64,000 nt of DNA from Rathayibacter sp. VKM Ac-2804. GTDB taxonomy: Bacteria > Actinomycetota > Actinomycetes > Actinomycetales > Microbacteriaceae. Numbering within the stretch: position 1 is the first letter of the stretch; the number at the start of each line of letters is the position of its first letter. The position numbers and the translations under genes were made by a program. Below, in pieces: positions 27,721 to 36,850 of the stretch. Location of the stretch: NCBI RefSeq assembly GCF_009866655.1, contig NZ_CP047420.1:2170001-2234000 (forward strand), in the 5' to 3' direction. The notes beneath the pieces are model-generated. The model ran no database searches. It saw only the letters and a list, made by a program, of their open reading frames with translations, and was not told the origin of the DNA.

Positions 27721-30125
27721 ACCCTCCGGAGCACGAGCCGCAGCGGCGCGCCGCTCCGCAGATCCACCGAGAGCGTCCGCGGGTCGACCCGGAGCACTCC
27801 GGCCGTCGCCTCCTCCGGCTCGACGTCGACCGGCAGCCGCACGAGCACGCGCTCGCCCAGCCGGGCCGCCGCGGCCTCGGCGGGACTGCGGAGCACGCAG
27901 TCCACGGTGTCGGGCGTCCAGGCGAGCGACTCCACCCGGAGCGCGCCGCGCAGGTGCAGACCGGCGATCCGCCCCGCCGCCCAGCGCGCGGGAAGGGCGG
28001 GCAGCAGGTGCAGCGTCGTCCCGTCCGAGTGCGCGAGCATCCGCGCCACGAGGGCGGGCAGCCCGCCTGCGGCGTCGACGTTGACGATCGCGTCGGCGTC
28101 GTGGGTCGGCATCATGTTCGGGCGCCAGTGCAGGCGGGCGAGCCAGTCGACGCACTGCAGCGCCGCGTCCGCGTCGCCGAGGGTCGCGGCGGCGAGCCCG
28201 GCCTGCACGAGACCGAACGCCATCTCCATCCGGCCGGGCGGGGCGGTCGGCTCCTCGGCGCGCCAGCGCAGCCGGGCGCGGACCGCCTCGAGCGCCGCGG
28301 CGCCGACAGCGGGATCGGCGGCGGCGGGGTCGCCCTCGTACCACCACGGGTAGAGGTGCGAGGCGTGCCGGTGCTCCGGTCGGTCGGTGAGCACCGGATC
28401 CTGCCACTCGGCGAGCTGCCCGTCGGGGCCGGCGCGGTAGCCGGGCAGCCGCGAGGCGAACGACTCCCACTCGTCGGCGGTGGTGGAACCGCCGGGCGCG
28501 ACCCGCCGCTCGATGCGCGCGGCGAGCAGCAGGGCGTCGCGGATCATCGCGACCTCCGAGGTGGCGTCGCGCGTGATCGGCGTCTCCTGGTCGCCGGGGT
28601 GGTTCTCGGGGGAGTAGCCGGGCGAGACGTGCGCCGTCCCGTCCTCGTCGAGCACCAGGGCGTGCCGGTAGCAGGCGACGACCTCGCGGGCGAAGGGGCG
28701 GGCCCACTCGCGGAGGAACTCCTCGTCGCCGGTGCTGGACCAGTGGTCCCAGGCGAGGCGGAGGATCCAGCCGCCGCCGCCGAGCCAGTACTGCAGCGGG
28801 TACTCGGCCGTGAAGTGGTTGGCGCGGCCGTGCCCGGAGATCCGGGTGGGCAGCAGGAAGCCGGGCGCGCCGAGGATCCGCTCGGCGTTGAGGCGGTAGT
28901 CGTCCTCGAACTCCGCGACGGCGGTGAAGAAGGAGCGCAGCAGCTCGGGGGTGCCGGTCGTGCCGAGCGAGGCGACGCCGCCGTTCTGCACATTGCCGTT
29001 GAGCGTGTAGTCGGAGGACCAGGCCGGCGCCCAGGAGCCCGCCCAGACGCCCTGCAGGCTGGCGGGCAGCTCGCCGGTCGCGGCGACGATCGCGTGCCGG
29101 CCGGCGGCGAAGGCGCGCTCGACGAGCTCGTCCGCGGCGGCGGGATCGGCGCGCACCTCCTCGATGCTGCGCGGGGTCGCGGCGGCGAGCGAGAACGAGC
29201 AGGCGCCGACGAGCCGCTCGTGCGAGGTGCTCGCGGCGGCGTAGCGGGCGAGCACCGGCGGGGCGACGGGGGCGGGCGCGGTCGAGGTGACCGAGACGCG
29301 CAGCTCCAGCGCGAGCTCGTGCGCGCCGGAGACGCGCCAGGCGGGCCAGGGCGCATCGCGCTCCCGCTCGACGGACTCCTGGCCCCGCAGCAGGCGCGCG
29401 ACGACGAGGGCGGAGCGGAAGCCGGTGGGGCGCGGGTGGCGCGGCACGGTCTCGAGAGCGAGGGTCTCGCCGCCGTCGACGGCGCGGACCAGGGCGTGCT
29501 CGCGGTGGTCGCGCGGGGCGTCGGGGCCGAGGTCGGGCGTGGTCGGCTCGTCGGCGGGGGCGAGCCGGAGGAGGCCGGAGAAGGGCGAGTCGGCGCGCAC
29601 CGTGACGAGGAGCCGGTCGGCGCCGCGGTCCGCTCGGACGCTGACGGAGAGGCCGGTCGGGAGCGTCAGAGCCGCGGTGCCTGTCGTGTAGTCGACGGAG
29701 CGCCCGCGGGCGCCGCCCGAGGACCCGGTGGTCAGCTCGAGTCGCAGCACCCCCGCGGGCACCAGCGGGTCGGCGTCGAGCAGCGAGCCGTCGTGCCCCT
29801 CCTCGGCCCAGGCGCGGGTGTGCCACTCCTCGATCCGGGCCGCATCGGCGGCGCTCACCGGGGCCTGCGCGAGCAGCGCCCGGATCGCGGGCAGCAGCGG
29901 CGCGAGCAGCGGCGGCCCGACCAGCGGGTCGACCGGCAGCCGCAGCCGCTCGTGCGAGAGCGAGACGACCGCGCCGCCGTCGCCGTCGAGGCCCTCATAG
30001 AGCGCCGCGCCGGTCGTCCCGGTGCCGACCATCAGCCCGGTCTCCCAGCCGGTGGCGGCGGTGCTGCCGTGGAAGCCTCCGGAGCCGTCGACGGTACTCA
30101 TCGGGGTGCTCATCGGCGAGCTCAT
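27717..30125 (-). CDS. Divergent GH95-family glycoside hydrolase
   Basis: An 802-residue protein of the GH95 fold (beta-sandwich, linker, (alpha/alpha)6 barrel, C-terminal beta domain). Family landmarks are the N-terminal WETGLMVGTGTTGA, SDYTLNGNVQN (about 370-380, the NxN substrate pair), GYSPENHPG with the candidate general acid near residue 505, PEHRHASHLYP near 585 and HLLPALPARW near the end. The usual QIDGNFG barrel motif is replaced by VNVDAAGG, so specificity may differ from alpha-L-fucosidase. No signal peptide, so intracellular. Three in-frame ATGs in MSSPMSTPMST are possible starts; the first overlaps the upstream stop (ATGA). Last gene of the glycan operon. Confidence 0.82.
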   Translation of the reverse strand: MSSPMSTPMSTVDGSGGFHGSTAATGWETGLMVGTGTTGAALYEGLDGDGGAVVSLSHERLRLPVDPLVGPPLLAPLLPAIRALLAQAPVSAADAARIEEWHTRAWAEEGHDGSLLDADPLVPAGVLRLELTTGSSGGARGRSVDYTTGTAALTLPTGLSVSVRADRGADRLLVTVRADSPFSGLLRLAPADEPTTPDLGPDAPRDHREHALVRAVDGGETLALETVPRHPRPTGFRSALVVARLLRGQESVERERDAPWPAWRVSGAHELALELRVSVTSTAPAPVAPPVLARYAAASTSHERLVGACSFSLAAATPRSIEEVRADPAAADELVERAFAAGRHAIVAATGELPASLQGVWAGSWAPAWSSDYTLNGNVQNGGVASLGTTGTPELLRSFFTAVAEFEDDYRLNAERILGAPGFLLPTRISGHGRANHFTAEYPLQYWLGGGGWILRLAWDHWSSTGDEEFLREWARPFAREVVACYRHALVLDEDGTAHVSPGYSPENHPGDQETPITRDATSEVAMIRDALLLAARIERRVAPGGSTTADEWESFASRLPGYRAGPDGQLAEWQDPVLTDRPEHRHASHLYPWWYEGDPAAADPAVGAAALEAVRARLRWRAEEPTAPPGRMEMAFGLVQAGLAAATLGDADAALQCVDWLARLHWRPNMMPTHDADAIVNVDAAGGLPALVARMLAHSDGTTLHLLPALPARWAAGRIAGLHLRGALRVESLAWTPDTVDCVLRSPAEAAAARLGERVLVRLPVDVEPEEATAGVLRVDPRTLSVDLRSGAPLRLVLRRV

Positions 30126-31822
30126 CGGGGCGCGATCGCGAGCCGCAGGCGGCGCGGCTGGGTCGTGGAGCCGCCGAGGAGGATCCGGGTGCCGGCCACG
30201 CGGTCGGCGCCGCCGACGTACGTGAACATCTCGCCGTCGTCGAAGACCGGCGGGACGCCGTCGCCCGGCTCGGTCTCGATCGAGAGCACGGCGGAGTCGG
30301 TGGCGACGGTCGCGGTGGCTCCGTCGAGCCACCAGCCGTCCTCGAGCGCCGCCGCGCCCTCCACGAGCGCGTCGCCGTCGACGACGAGCTCCAGCGCGTA
30401 GCGCGTCTGGAGCCCGGTGAAGGAGACCCGCACGTCGAGCCCCGTCTCGTCGACCTCGACCGCCACCTCCGTCCGCAGCTCCACCTCGAAGCGCTCGCGG
30501 CGGGTGAAGTCCATCACCGAGAAGAAGCGGCCCTCGCTGTCCGGGACGGCGGTGACGGCGGGCGCGTCGGCGCCGAGCGTGTCGTAGTAGCCCGAGACGC
30601 GCCGCTCGACGAGCACCCCGCCGCGCTCGGTCTGCTCCAGCGTCTGCGGGCGCGCGCAGCCGAGCGAGAAGAACGCGGGCGAGACGCGCAGCGAGCGCAG
30701 GACCAGCCCGTGCGCGCGGGCGCGGACCAGGGTGGCGGAGTTGGCGAGACCGGAGCCGATCCGGCCGGTGCTCGCGAAGTCGCTGCCGGCCGAGACGGAC
30801 GCCGAGAGAGCGCCCTCCCGGCGGCGGAGCAGCCGGCTGACCGGGTAGGAGCGCGTCACCGAGCCGGGTATCGGCGCGGGCGCGGGCAGCAGTCCGCCGA
30901 TCTCCGGGCGGCGCAGCAGCTCGGCGAGGTGCCGCTCCGGCTCGCGCAGTGCGCGGCCGAGGATCTGGCCGACGATCCGGGCCGCGTCCGCGTCGCCGTC
31001 CTCGATCGCGAGCAGGCGGTAGGGCGAGAGCAGGTTCTCCACGTCGTACGGGATGGTCTGGTCCTGTCGGCGGGAGTGCACGCACTCGATCTCGCCGTCG
31101 TCCTCGACCAGGCCGGCGATCGCGCGGAGGTTCCGCCGCACCGGCTCGAGCAGTGCCGGCCGGTCGAGGTCGTGCGCCAGCGTCAGCAGGCTCGGGTTCG
31201 TGACCTCGGTGGCGTAGACGGCGCTGCGCTCGCTGTACTGCCCGTCGGCGTCGATGTCGACGCCCTCGGCCAGCCAGGCGTCGGCGCGGTCGAGCAGCGC
31301 CGCGGCGAGTGCACCGGAGGCGCCTCCCGCCGAGCGCCCGCCGTGCACGTGCACGGCGAGGGCGGCCAGCGCGCTGGCGAGCTCCCAGCGGTGGTTCGGC
31401 GTGTGCACGCCGCCGGCCAGCATCGCGGGCGAGGCGGCGACGGCGATGGCGGCGAGACCGTCCCGGACCGCGTCGAAGCCGGCCGGTCGGTAGCGGTCGA
31501 GCAGCTCGAGGCAGCCGCAGAGGTCGTTGATCGTGAACGCCGTGTCGGGCGGCGAGGCGAGATTGCCGCTGCTCGAGAACAGGCCGCTGCCGAGCTGCTG
31601 GGCTTCGAGGTGCTGCAGGTACGCCGCGGCGGCGACGCGCGACTCCGGGCCGTCGCAGCCCTCCGCGACGGCGAGAGCGACCAGGGAGGTGATGGCGCGC
31701 ATGGTCGGGCGCGGGCCGAGCCCGGTGAGCGGCTGCCGGGAGCGCGCGACGAACTCGTCGCCGCGCACGCGGGCGTCCGCGACCAGCCGGGCGGCGTAGG
31801 GGGCGTCGTCGACGGTGATCAC
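30122..31822 (-). CDS. Unassigned carbohydrate-active-type protein between GH38 and GH95
   Basis: A 566-residue protein I cannot place in a named family. The first 330 residues are alanine- and leucine-rich helical repeats with conserved-looking aromatic and acidic spots (HTPNHRWELASAL, DADGQYSERSAVY, HSRRQDQTIPYDVENL), as in (alpha/alpha)-toroid enzymes such as heparinase- or GH88/GH105-like folds. The remainder (about 340-566) is beta-rich, with SGYYDTLGAD and FFSVMDFTRRERFEVELR, like the beta-sandwich that follows such barrels. No signal peptide or membrane helix. The GTG start overlaps the GH38 stop (GTGA) and its stop overlaps the GH95 start (ATGA), so it must be made together with both hydrolases. 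Enzyme activity is inferred from fold and context only. Confidence 0.6.
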   Translation of the reverse strand: MITVDDAPYAARLVADARVRGDEFVARSRQPLTGLGPRPTMRAITSLVALAVAEGCDGPESRVAAAAYLQHLEAQQLGSGLFSSSGNLASPPDTAFTINDLCGCLELLDRYRPAGFDAVRDGLAAIAVAASPAMLAGGVHTPNHRWELASALAALAVHVHGGRSAGGASGALAAALLDRADAWLAEGVDIDADGQYSERSAVYATEVTNPSLLTLAHDLDRPALLEPVRRNLRAIAGLVEDDGEIECVHSRRQDQTIPYDVENLLSPYRLLAIEDGDADAARIVGQILGRALREPERHLAELLRRPEIGGLLPAPAPIPGSVTRSYPVSRLLRRREGALSASVSAGSDFASTGRIGSGLANSATLVRARAHGLVLRSLRVSPAFFSLGCARPQTLEQTERGGVLVERRVSGYYDTLGADAPAVTAVPDSEGRFFSVMDFTRRERFEVELRTEVAVEVDETGLDVRVSFTGLQTRYALELVVDGDALVEGAAALEDGWWLDGATATVATDSAVLSIETEPGDGVPPVFDDGEMFTYVGGADRVAGTRILLGGSTTQPRRLRLAIAPR

Positions 31823-34800
31823 GGGGTCTCCTCGGGGGAAGGGGCGGACGCGGGGGAGAGGCGGAGGCTCACGACCTCGAAGGGCCGCAGCTCGAGCGCG
31901 ATCCTGCCGGCGGTGACGTCGAGCAGCGCCGTCCCCTCGGCGTCGCGGTCGAGCAGATCGACCTCGCGGACGGCGGCCAGCGGGTGCGCGACGACGAGCG
32001 CCGTGCGCACTCGCCCGCCGAGCGCCTCGTGCAGCCGCACGATCACGTCGCCGCTGCGGTCGGACGCGAGGGTGACGGTGTCGACGACCACGGCCGGGTC
32101 CTCGACGGCGACGAGCGCCTCCGGGATCGACCCGCCGAGGACGACGCGCGGCGCGGTGCTCGCGGCGAAGCCCGTGCGGACGGCATCGGCGATGCCGGGC
32201 GCGACCGTGAGCGTGCTGAGGAACTCGTGCTCGCCCTGGTCCGCCTCCGGATCGGGGAAGGTCGGCGCGCGCAGCAGCGACTGGCGGACGACGGTGCTCA
32301 CGCGGCCGTCGTCGATCGTGCGCTGCACGTCGTAGCCGTAGACCGCGTCGGAGGCCACGGCGACGCCGAAGCCCGGCTCGCCGACGTGCAGCCAGCGGTG
32401 CGCGCAGATCTCGTACTTCGCCGCCTCCCAGCTGGTGTTGGTGTGCACGGGGCGGCGGACGTGGCCGAACTGCGTCTCGGCGGAGGAGTGCTCGGCGTGC
32501 ACGTCGAGCGGGAAGGCGAGCTTCAGCAGCTTCCGCCGCTCGTGCCAGTCGACGACCGTGCGGATCCGGACCGCGGGCTCGCGCGGATCGAGGGCGATCG
32601 TCTGGGTCGCCGTGCTGCCGGTGCGACCGAAGCCCCGGCGGACGACGACGCTCGCGCCGTCCTCGCCGAGCTCGACCGTGCCGTCGACGAGGTCGACGAC
32701 GGTGCCGCGGTAGGCGGCGTCGAGGTCCCAGGCGTCCCACTGGTTGGGCTCGTCGCGGTGCAGCTGCAGCAGGTTGCCGACCCGGCCCGCGGGCAGCAGC
32801 TCGCGGCCGGAGGCGCGGTCGACGATGCTCGAGAGCTGCCCGGTGGCCGTGACCACGACGGTGAGCAGCGGCGACTCGAGCACGAAGCCCCCGCCGTCCC
32901 CGCGGACGGAGAGCCCGTCGACGGCCGCCGCGACTGCCCCGCCCCGCGCCGGCACCCCGCCGACGACGACCGGTGCCGCGTTCACCGCGATCCGCCGCTC
33001 GCCCGGCCCGACGACGAGCGCGAGCCGCTCGGCGATCATCCGCTCGAGCGCCTCCGTCACCTCGGCGTGCGTGCGCTCGGCCTCGCGGTGCACCCAGGCG
33101 ATCGCGGTGCCGGGGAGGATGTCGTGGAACTGCAGCAGCAGCACCCGCCGCCAGAGCGCGTCGAGCTCGTCGAACGGGAACGGGACGCCGTGGCGCAGGA
33201 CCGCGACGCTCGCCCAGTACTCGGCCTCGGCCAGCAGCCGCTCGTTGCGCCGATTGCCCTGCTTGGTGCGGGCCTGCGAGGTGAGGATGCCGCGGTGGAA
33301 CTCGAGATACATCTCGCCGGACCACACCGGCGGGTCGGCGTACTCGGCCTCCGCGGCCTCGAAGAAGTCGCGGGCGGAGGAGAACTCGAGTCGCGGCGAG
33401 CCCTCGAGATCGGACTGCAGCCGCGCGAGCGCCATCATCTCGCGGGTGGGCCCGCCGCCGCCGTCGCCGTAGCCGAACGGCATCAGCGAGCGCGTCGCCC
33501 GCCCGTGCTCCTGGAAGTTCCGGACGATGCGCGCCAGCTCGGTCGGCCGGAGGTCGCCGCTGTAGGTGTTCGACGGCGGGAAGTGCGTGAAGATCCGCGA
33601 GCCGTCGAGCCCCTCCCAGACGAAGGAGTGGTGCGGCATCGCGTTGGTCTCGTTCCAGCACATCTTCTGGGTGAAGAACCAGCGCAGCCCCGCCTTCCGC
33701 AGCAGCTGCGGCAGCGCGGCCGGGTAGCCGAACGAGTCGGGGAGCCAGCCGACCTCGCTGATCGCGCCGAACTCCTCCTGGAAGAAGCGCGCCCCCTGCT
33801 GCAGCTGGCGCACCAGCGACTCGCCGGAGGGCATCGTCACGTCGGACTCGACCCACATGTTGCCGACCGGCACGAAGCGGCCCTCGCGGACCCGCTCGAG
33901 AATGCGGGCGAAGATCCCGGGGTGGTGCTCCTTCATCCAGGCGAACTGCTGGGCGGAGGAGCAGGTGAAGACGGCGTCCGGGTCGCGGTCCATCAGGTCG
34001 AGCACGTTGGAGAAGGTGCGGGCGCACTTGCGGACGGTCTCGCGGGTCGGCCAGAGCCAGGCGGAGTCGATGTGCGCGTGGCCGGTCGCCGAGATGCGGT
34101 GCGCGGAGTGCGCGGCCGGCGCGGCGAGCAGGGGAGCGATCAGCGCGCGCGCCTCGGCGACGGTGCCGGCGAGGTCGTCCGGGTCGAGGGCGTTCAGGGC
34201 CCGGGTCAGCCCGGCGAGGATCTCGTGCCGGCGCGGTTCCGTCGGCGACAGCTCGTCGTGCAGTCCGCGGAGGACGCTCAGCTCGAGGCCGAGGCGCTCG
34301 GCGACGGTGTCGACCAGCACGAGGGAGAAGCGGCCGAGCCGGTAGAGCGGATCGGCCGGCGCGGTGGCGCGGTCGCCGAAGGGGGTGGGGGCGAAGGCGC
34401 CCGGGCCGGCGAAGTCGTTCCCGCCGGTGAGGTCCGGGTTCGACGCACCCTCGACCCAGATCAGGAACGACTCCCCGGGGGCGGCGTCGAGCGGAACGTG
34501 GTGGTTGCGCGGTTCCAAGCCCTTGAGCACCCGGCCGTCCGCGGCGCGGGCGAGGCCCTCGCACTGGAAGCCGGGCTTGGCGCGGTCGAAGCCCAGGTCG
34601 AGCGAGAGCTCGATCCGGAACCGATCGCCCGCGTCGCCCCGGCCCGTGTCGCCCCAGGCCGCGGGCACCGTCCCGGTCACCCGGAACCAGGTGGTGTCCC
34701 AGGCGGCGCCCCACGGCGCTCCCGGCTCGATCGTCTCGTAGTGGTTCCGCGGGTCGCTCGCGGTCTCGAAGCCGACCGGCTCGCCGACCGCCGTCCACGC

Positions 34801-34902
34801 GGCGACGGCGAGCGGGATCCGCTCGGCCGTCGCCGCGAGGGGCAGGCGCTCGGCGAGGAAGCGGTCGACGCGGGCGGCGGCCTTCAGGTCGTCGTGGTGC
34901 AT
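31819..34902 (-). CDS. GH38 alpha-mannosidase
   Basis: A 1027-residue bacterial class II alpha-mannosidase. After an N-terminal beta domain (about 1-250, WDTTWFRVTG, NHHVPLD), the catalytic domain has the zinc-binding HxD in GHAHIDSAW (near residue 278), the nucleophile aspartate in GWLPDSFGY (near residue 389) and LLQFHDILPGTAI with the metal-binding His-Asp. The C-terminal half is all beta. No signal peptide, so it acts on imported oligosaccharides in the cytoplasm. It begins 2 nt after the permease stop, in an operon with a sugar ABC importer. Confidence 0.93.
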   Translation of the reverse strand: MHHDDLKAAARVDRFLAERLPLAATAERIPLAVAAWTAVGEPVGFETASDPRNHYETIEPGAPWGAAWDTTWFRVTGTVPAAWGDTGRGDAGDRFRIELSLDLGFDRAKPGFQCEGLARAADGRVLKGLEPRNHHVPLDAAPGESFLIWVEGASNPDLTGGNDFAGPGAFAPTPFGDRATAPADPLYRLGRFSLVLVDTVAERLGLELSVLRGLHDELSPTEPRRHEILAGLTRALNALDPDDLAGTVAEARALIAPLLAAPAAHSAHRISATGHAHIDSAWLWPTRETVRKCARTFSNVLDLMDRDPDAVFTCSSAQQFAWMKEHHPGIFARILERVREGRFVPVGNMWVESDVTMPSGESLVRQLQQGARFFQEEFGAISEVGWLPDSFGYPAALPQLLRKAGLRWFFTQKMCWNETNAMPHHSFVWEGLDGSRIFTHFPPSNTYSGDLRPTELARIVRNFQEHGRATRSLMPFGYGDGGGGPTREMMALARLQSDLEGSPRLEFSSARDFFEAAEAEYADPPVWSGEMYLEFHRGILTSQARTKQGNRRNERLLAEAEYWASVAVLRHGVPFPFDELDALWRRVLLLQFHDILPGTAIAWVHREAERTHAEVTEALERMIAERLALVVGPGERRIAVNAAPVVVGGVPARGGAVAAAVDGLSVRGDGGGFVLESPLLTVVVTATGQLSSIVDRASGRELLPAGRVGNLLQLHRDEPNQWDAWDLDAAYRGTVVDLVDGTVELGEDGASVVVRRGFGRTGSTATQTIALDPREPAVRIRTVVDWHERRKLLKLAFPLDVHAEHSSAETQFGHVRRPVHTNTSWEAAKYEICAHRWLHVGEPGFGVAVASDAVYGYDVQRTIDDGRVSTVVRQSLLRAPTFPDPEADQGEHEFLSTLTVAPGIADAVRTGFAASTAPRVVLGGSIPEALVAVEDPAVVVDTVTLASDRSGDVIVRLHEALGGRVRTALVVAHPLAAVREVDLLDRDAEGTALLDVTAGRIALELRPFEVVSLRLSPASAPSPEETP

Positions 34903-34904
34903 GA

Positions 34905-35810
34905 CTAGTCGCGCAGCCCCGCATTGATGTCGGACCCGGTGATGTACTTCTGGAACACCAGGTAGATCGCCACCAGCGGCAGCATCGAGAGCACCGAGGC
35001 GGAGAGCAGGATCGCCCAGTCGATGTTCTGCGCGCCGATCAGCTGGCGCAGCGCGATCTGCAGAGTGAAGTTCTTCGGGTCGCTGAGGATGATCAGCGGG
35101 AAGATGTAGTCGTTCCAGCGCCACTGGAACGAGATGATCGACAGCGTCAGGATGATCGGCTTCGACAGCGGCAGCATGATCCGGAAGAAGATCGAGAGCT
35201 CGCGCGCCCCGTCGATCCGGGCGGCGTCGAGCAGCTCGTCCGGCACCGTGATGAAGAACTGCCGGAACATGAAGACGCCGGTGGGCGTGAGGATCGACGG
35301 CATGATGATGCCCATCAGCGTGTTGTACATGCCCAGGTCGCGGACCACGGTGAAGACCGGGTTGAGGATGACCTCGCCGGGCAGCATCGTCGTCGCGAGG
35401 ATGCAGAGCGCGAGCACGCTCAGCCACGGCGACTTGTACTTGGCCAGCGCGTAGCCGGTCGTCGCGCTGAAGAAGACGGTGAGCAGCGTGGTCAGCGACG
35501 CGACCACGAAGGTGTTCGAGAAGTAGCGGAGGAAGTCGACCCGCTCCAGCGCGCGCTGGTAGCCGTCGAGGGTCCACTCGCGCGGCAGCAGCGAGAGCGG
35601 GTAGGTGAAGAGGTCGCCGCCGCCCTTGAACGAGCTGAGCAGGAACCAGAGCAGCGGGAAGAGCGTGAGGATCGCGATCGCCCAGAGCATGGCGGTCGGG
35701 CCGATCGAGCGGCGGAACTCGCCGGTCTTCTTCCGGGTCATCAGCGCGGGCGCGGCGGGCGTACGCCGGGAGCGCGTCGTGCGTGCGGGGGCGGGGGTCG
35801 TGGTCACCAT
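34905..35810 (-). CDS. Sugar ABC transporter permease, MalG type
   Basis: A 301-residue CUT1-family permease with six predicted helices after a cytoplasmic, arginine-rich N-terminus of about 35 residues. The EAA loop is recognisable in LLDAARIDGARELSIFFR, where it contacts an ATPase. It overlaps the upstream permease gene by 7 nt. With its partner it forms the membrane channel of an oligosaccharide importer. Confidence 0.93.
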   Translation of the reverse strand: MVTTTPAPARTTRSRRTPAAPALMTRKKTGEFRRSIGPTAMLWAIAILTLFPLLWFLLSSFKGGGDLFTYPLSLLPREWTLDGYQRALERVDFLRYFSNTFVVASLTTLLTVFFSATTGYALAKYKSPWLSVLALCILATTMLPGEVILNPVFTVVRDLGMYNTLMGIIMPSILTPTGVFMFRQFFITVPDELLDAARIDGARELSIFFRIMLPLSKPIILTLSIISFQWRWNDYIFPLIILSDPKNFTLQIALRQLIGAQNIDWAILLSASVLSMLPLVAIYLVFQKYITGSDINAGLRD

Positions 35811-36775
35811 GCCTGGCTCCTCTTGCTGATGGCGAGCTGGATGGCGGCGATGATCAGCAGGATCACCAGCAGCACCATCGAGGCGGCGCTGGCGTAGCCG
35901 ACGTTCGACTGCGCGAATCCGGTCTGGAAGATGTACTGGACGATGAGCTGGTTCTCGGTGCCCGGGCCGCCGTTGTTGAGGGCCTGGATCATCGCGAACT
36001 CCTTCATGTGCCCGAGCGTCGAGAGCAGGACCACGAGCAGCGTGGTCGGCGCGATGCCGGGGAGGGTGATCGAGACGAAGCGCTGCCAGGGGTTCGCGCC
36101 GTCGAGCTCGGCCGCCTCGTAGTGCGAGGTCGGCACGTTGTTCAGCGCCGCGATGAACAGCAGCATGTTGAACGCCGCGCCGCCCCAGGCGGAGGCGAGG
36201 ATGACGACGAAGAGCGAGAGGTCGGCGTTCGAGGACCACGGCACGGCGCCGCCGCCGAGCGAGGTGATGGCGAAGTTGACGAAGCCGAAGCTCTCGCCGA
36301 ACATCCAGCGCCAGATGACGCCCGCGACGATGGGGGAGACCAGCCAGGGCAGGAAGAAGATGATGCGGGCACCGATCTTGCCCTTGGCCCGCGCGTTGTT
36401 CAGCGCGACGGCCATCAGCAGCGAGAGGCCGCAGGCGAACGGGACCGAGAACAGCGCGTAGACGAGCGTGCGGCCGACCGCGGCGTAGAAGACCGGGTCC
36501 TGCGCGAGCGCCGTGTAGTTGTCGAGGCCGACGAACTCGATGTCGCCGAAGCCCCGGTACGAGGTGAAGGAGTACATCACGCCGAGCGCGCCGGGCCAGA
36601 CGAAGAAGAGGGCGAAGAGGATCGCGACGCCGACCGTCAGCAGGACGGTGCTGACGACGTAGCGGGGGCGGCGCACGGGGCGCTTGCGCGAGCCCTTCGA
36701 TCCGCGACCCGCGCCGGGGACCGTGAGGACCGCCTCCGGTGGCGAGGACGGCGTGACGAGCGGCTGGACGGTCAT
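35804..36775 (-). CDS. Sugar ABC transporter permease, MalF type
   Basis: A 323-residue CUT1-family permease with six helices after a 50-residue N-terminal extension. The EAA loop is AAELDGANPWQRFVSITLP; FFLPWLVSPIVAGVIWRWMFG is typical of the family. The ATG giving MTVQPLVTP is preceded by AGGAGAG. A 13-bp hairpin separates it from the upstream solute-binding protein gene. Confidence 0.93.
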   Translation of the reverse strand: MTVQPLVTPSSPPEAVLTVPGAGRGSKGSRKRPVRRPRYVVSTVLLTVGVAILFALFFVWPGALGVMYSFTSYRGFGDIEFVGLDNYTALAQDPVFYAAVGRTLVYALFSVPFACGLSLLMAVALNNARAKGKIGARIIFFLPWLVSPIVAGVIWRWMFGESFGFVNFAITSLGGGAVPWSSNADLSLFVVILASAWGGAAFNMLLFIAALNNVPTSHYEAAELDGANPWQRFVSITLPGIAPTTLLVVLLSTLGHMKEFAMIQALNNGGPGTENQLIVQYIFQTGFAQSNVGYASAASMVLLVILLIIAAIQLAISKRSQAW

Positions 36776-36809
36776 GGTGCTCTCCTGATCGGGTGGTCCT
36801 GCGAGGGGG

Positions 36810-36839
36810 AGGGCGGTGCGGGGAGGACCCCGCACCGCC
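36810..36839 (-). terminator. Intercistronic hairpin between binding-protein and permease genes
   Basis: A perfect 13-bp stem (GGGCGGTGCGGGG with its complement) closes the tetraloop AGGA, 12 nt after the binding-protein stop and 35 nt before the permease start on the minus strand. Such hairpins in binding-protein-dependent operons commonly protect or partly terminate the mRNA so that the binding protein is made in excess. Confidence 0.75.
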
Positions 36840-36850
36840 CGGTGGGGGAC

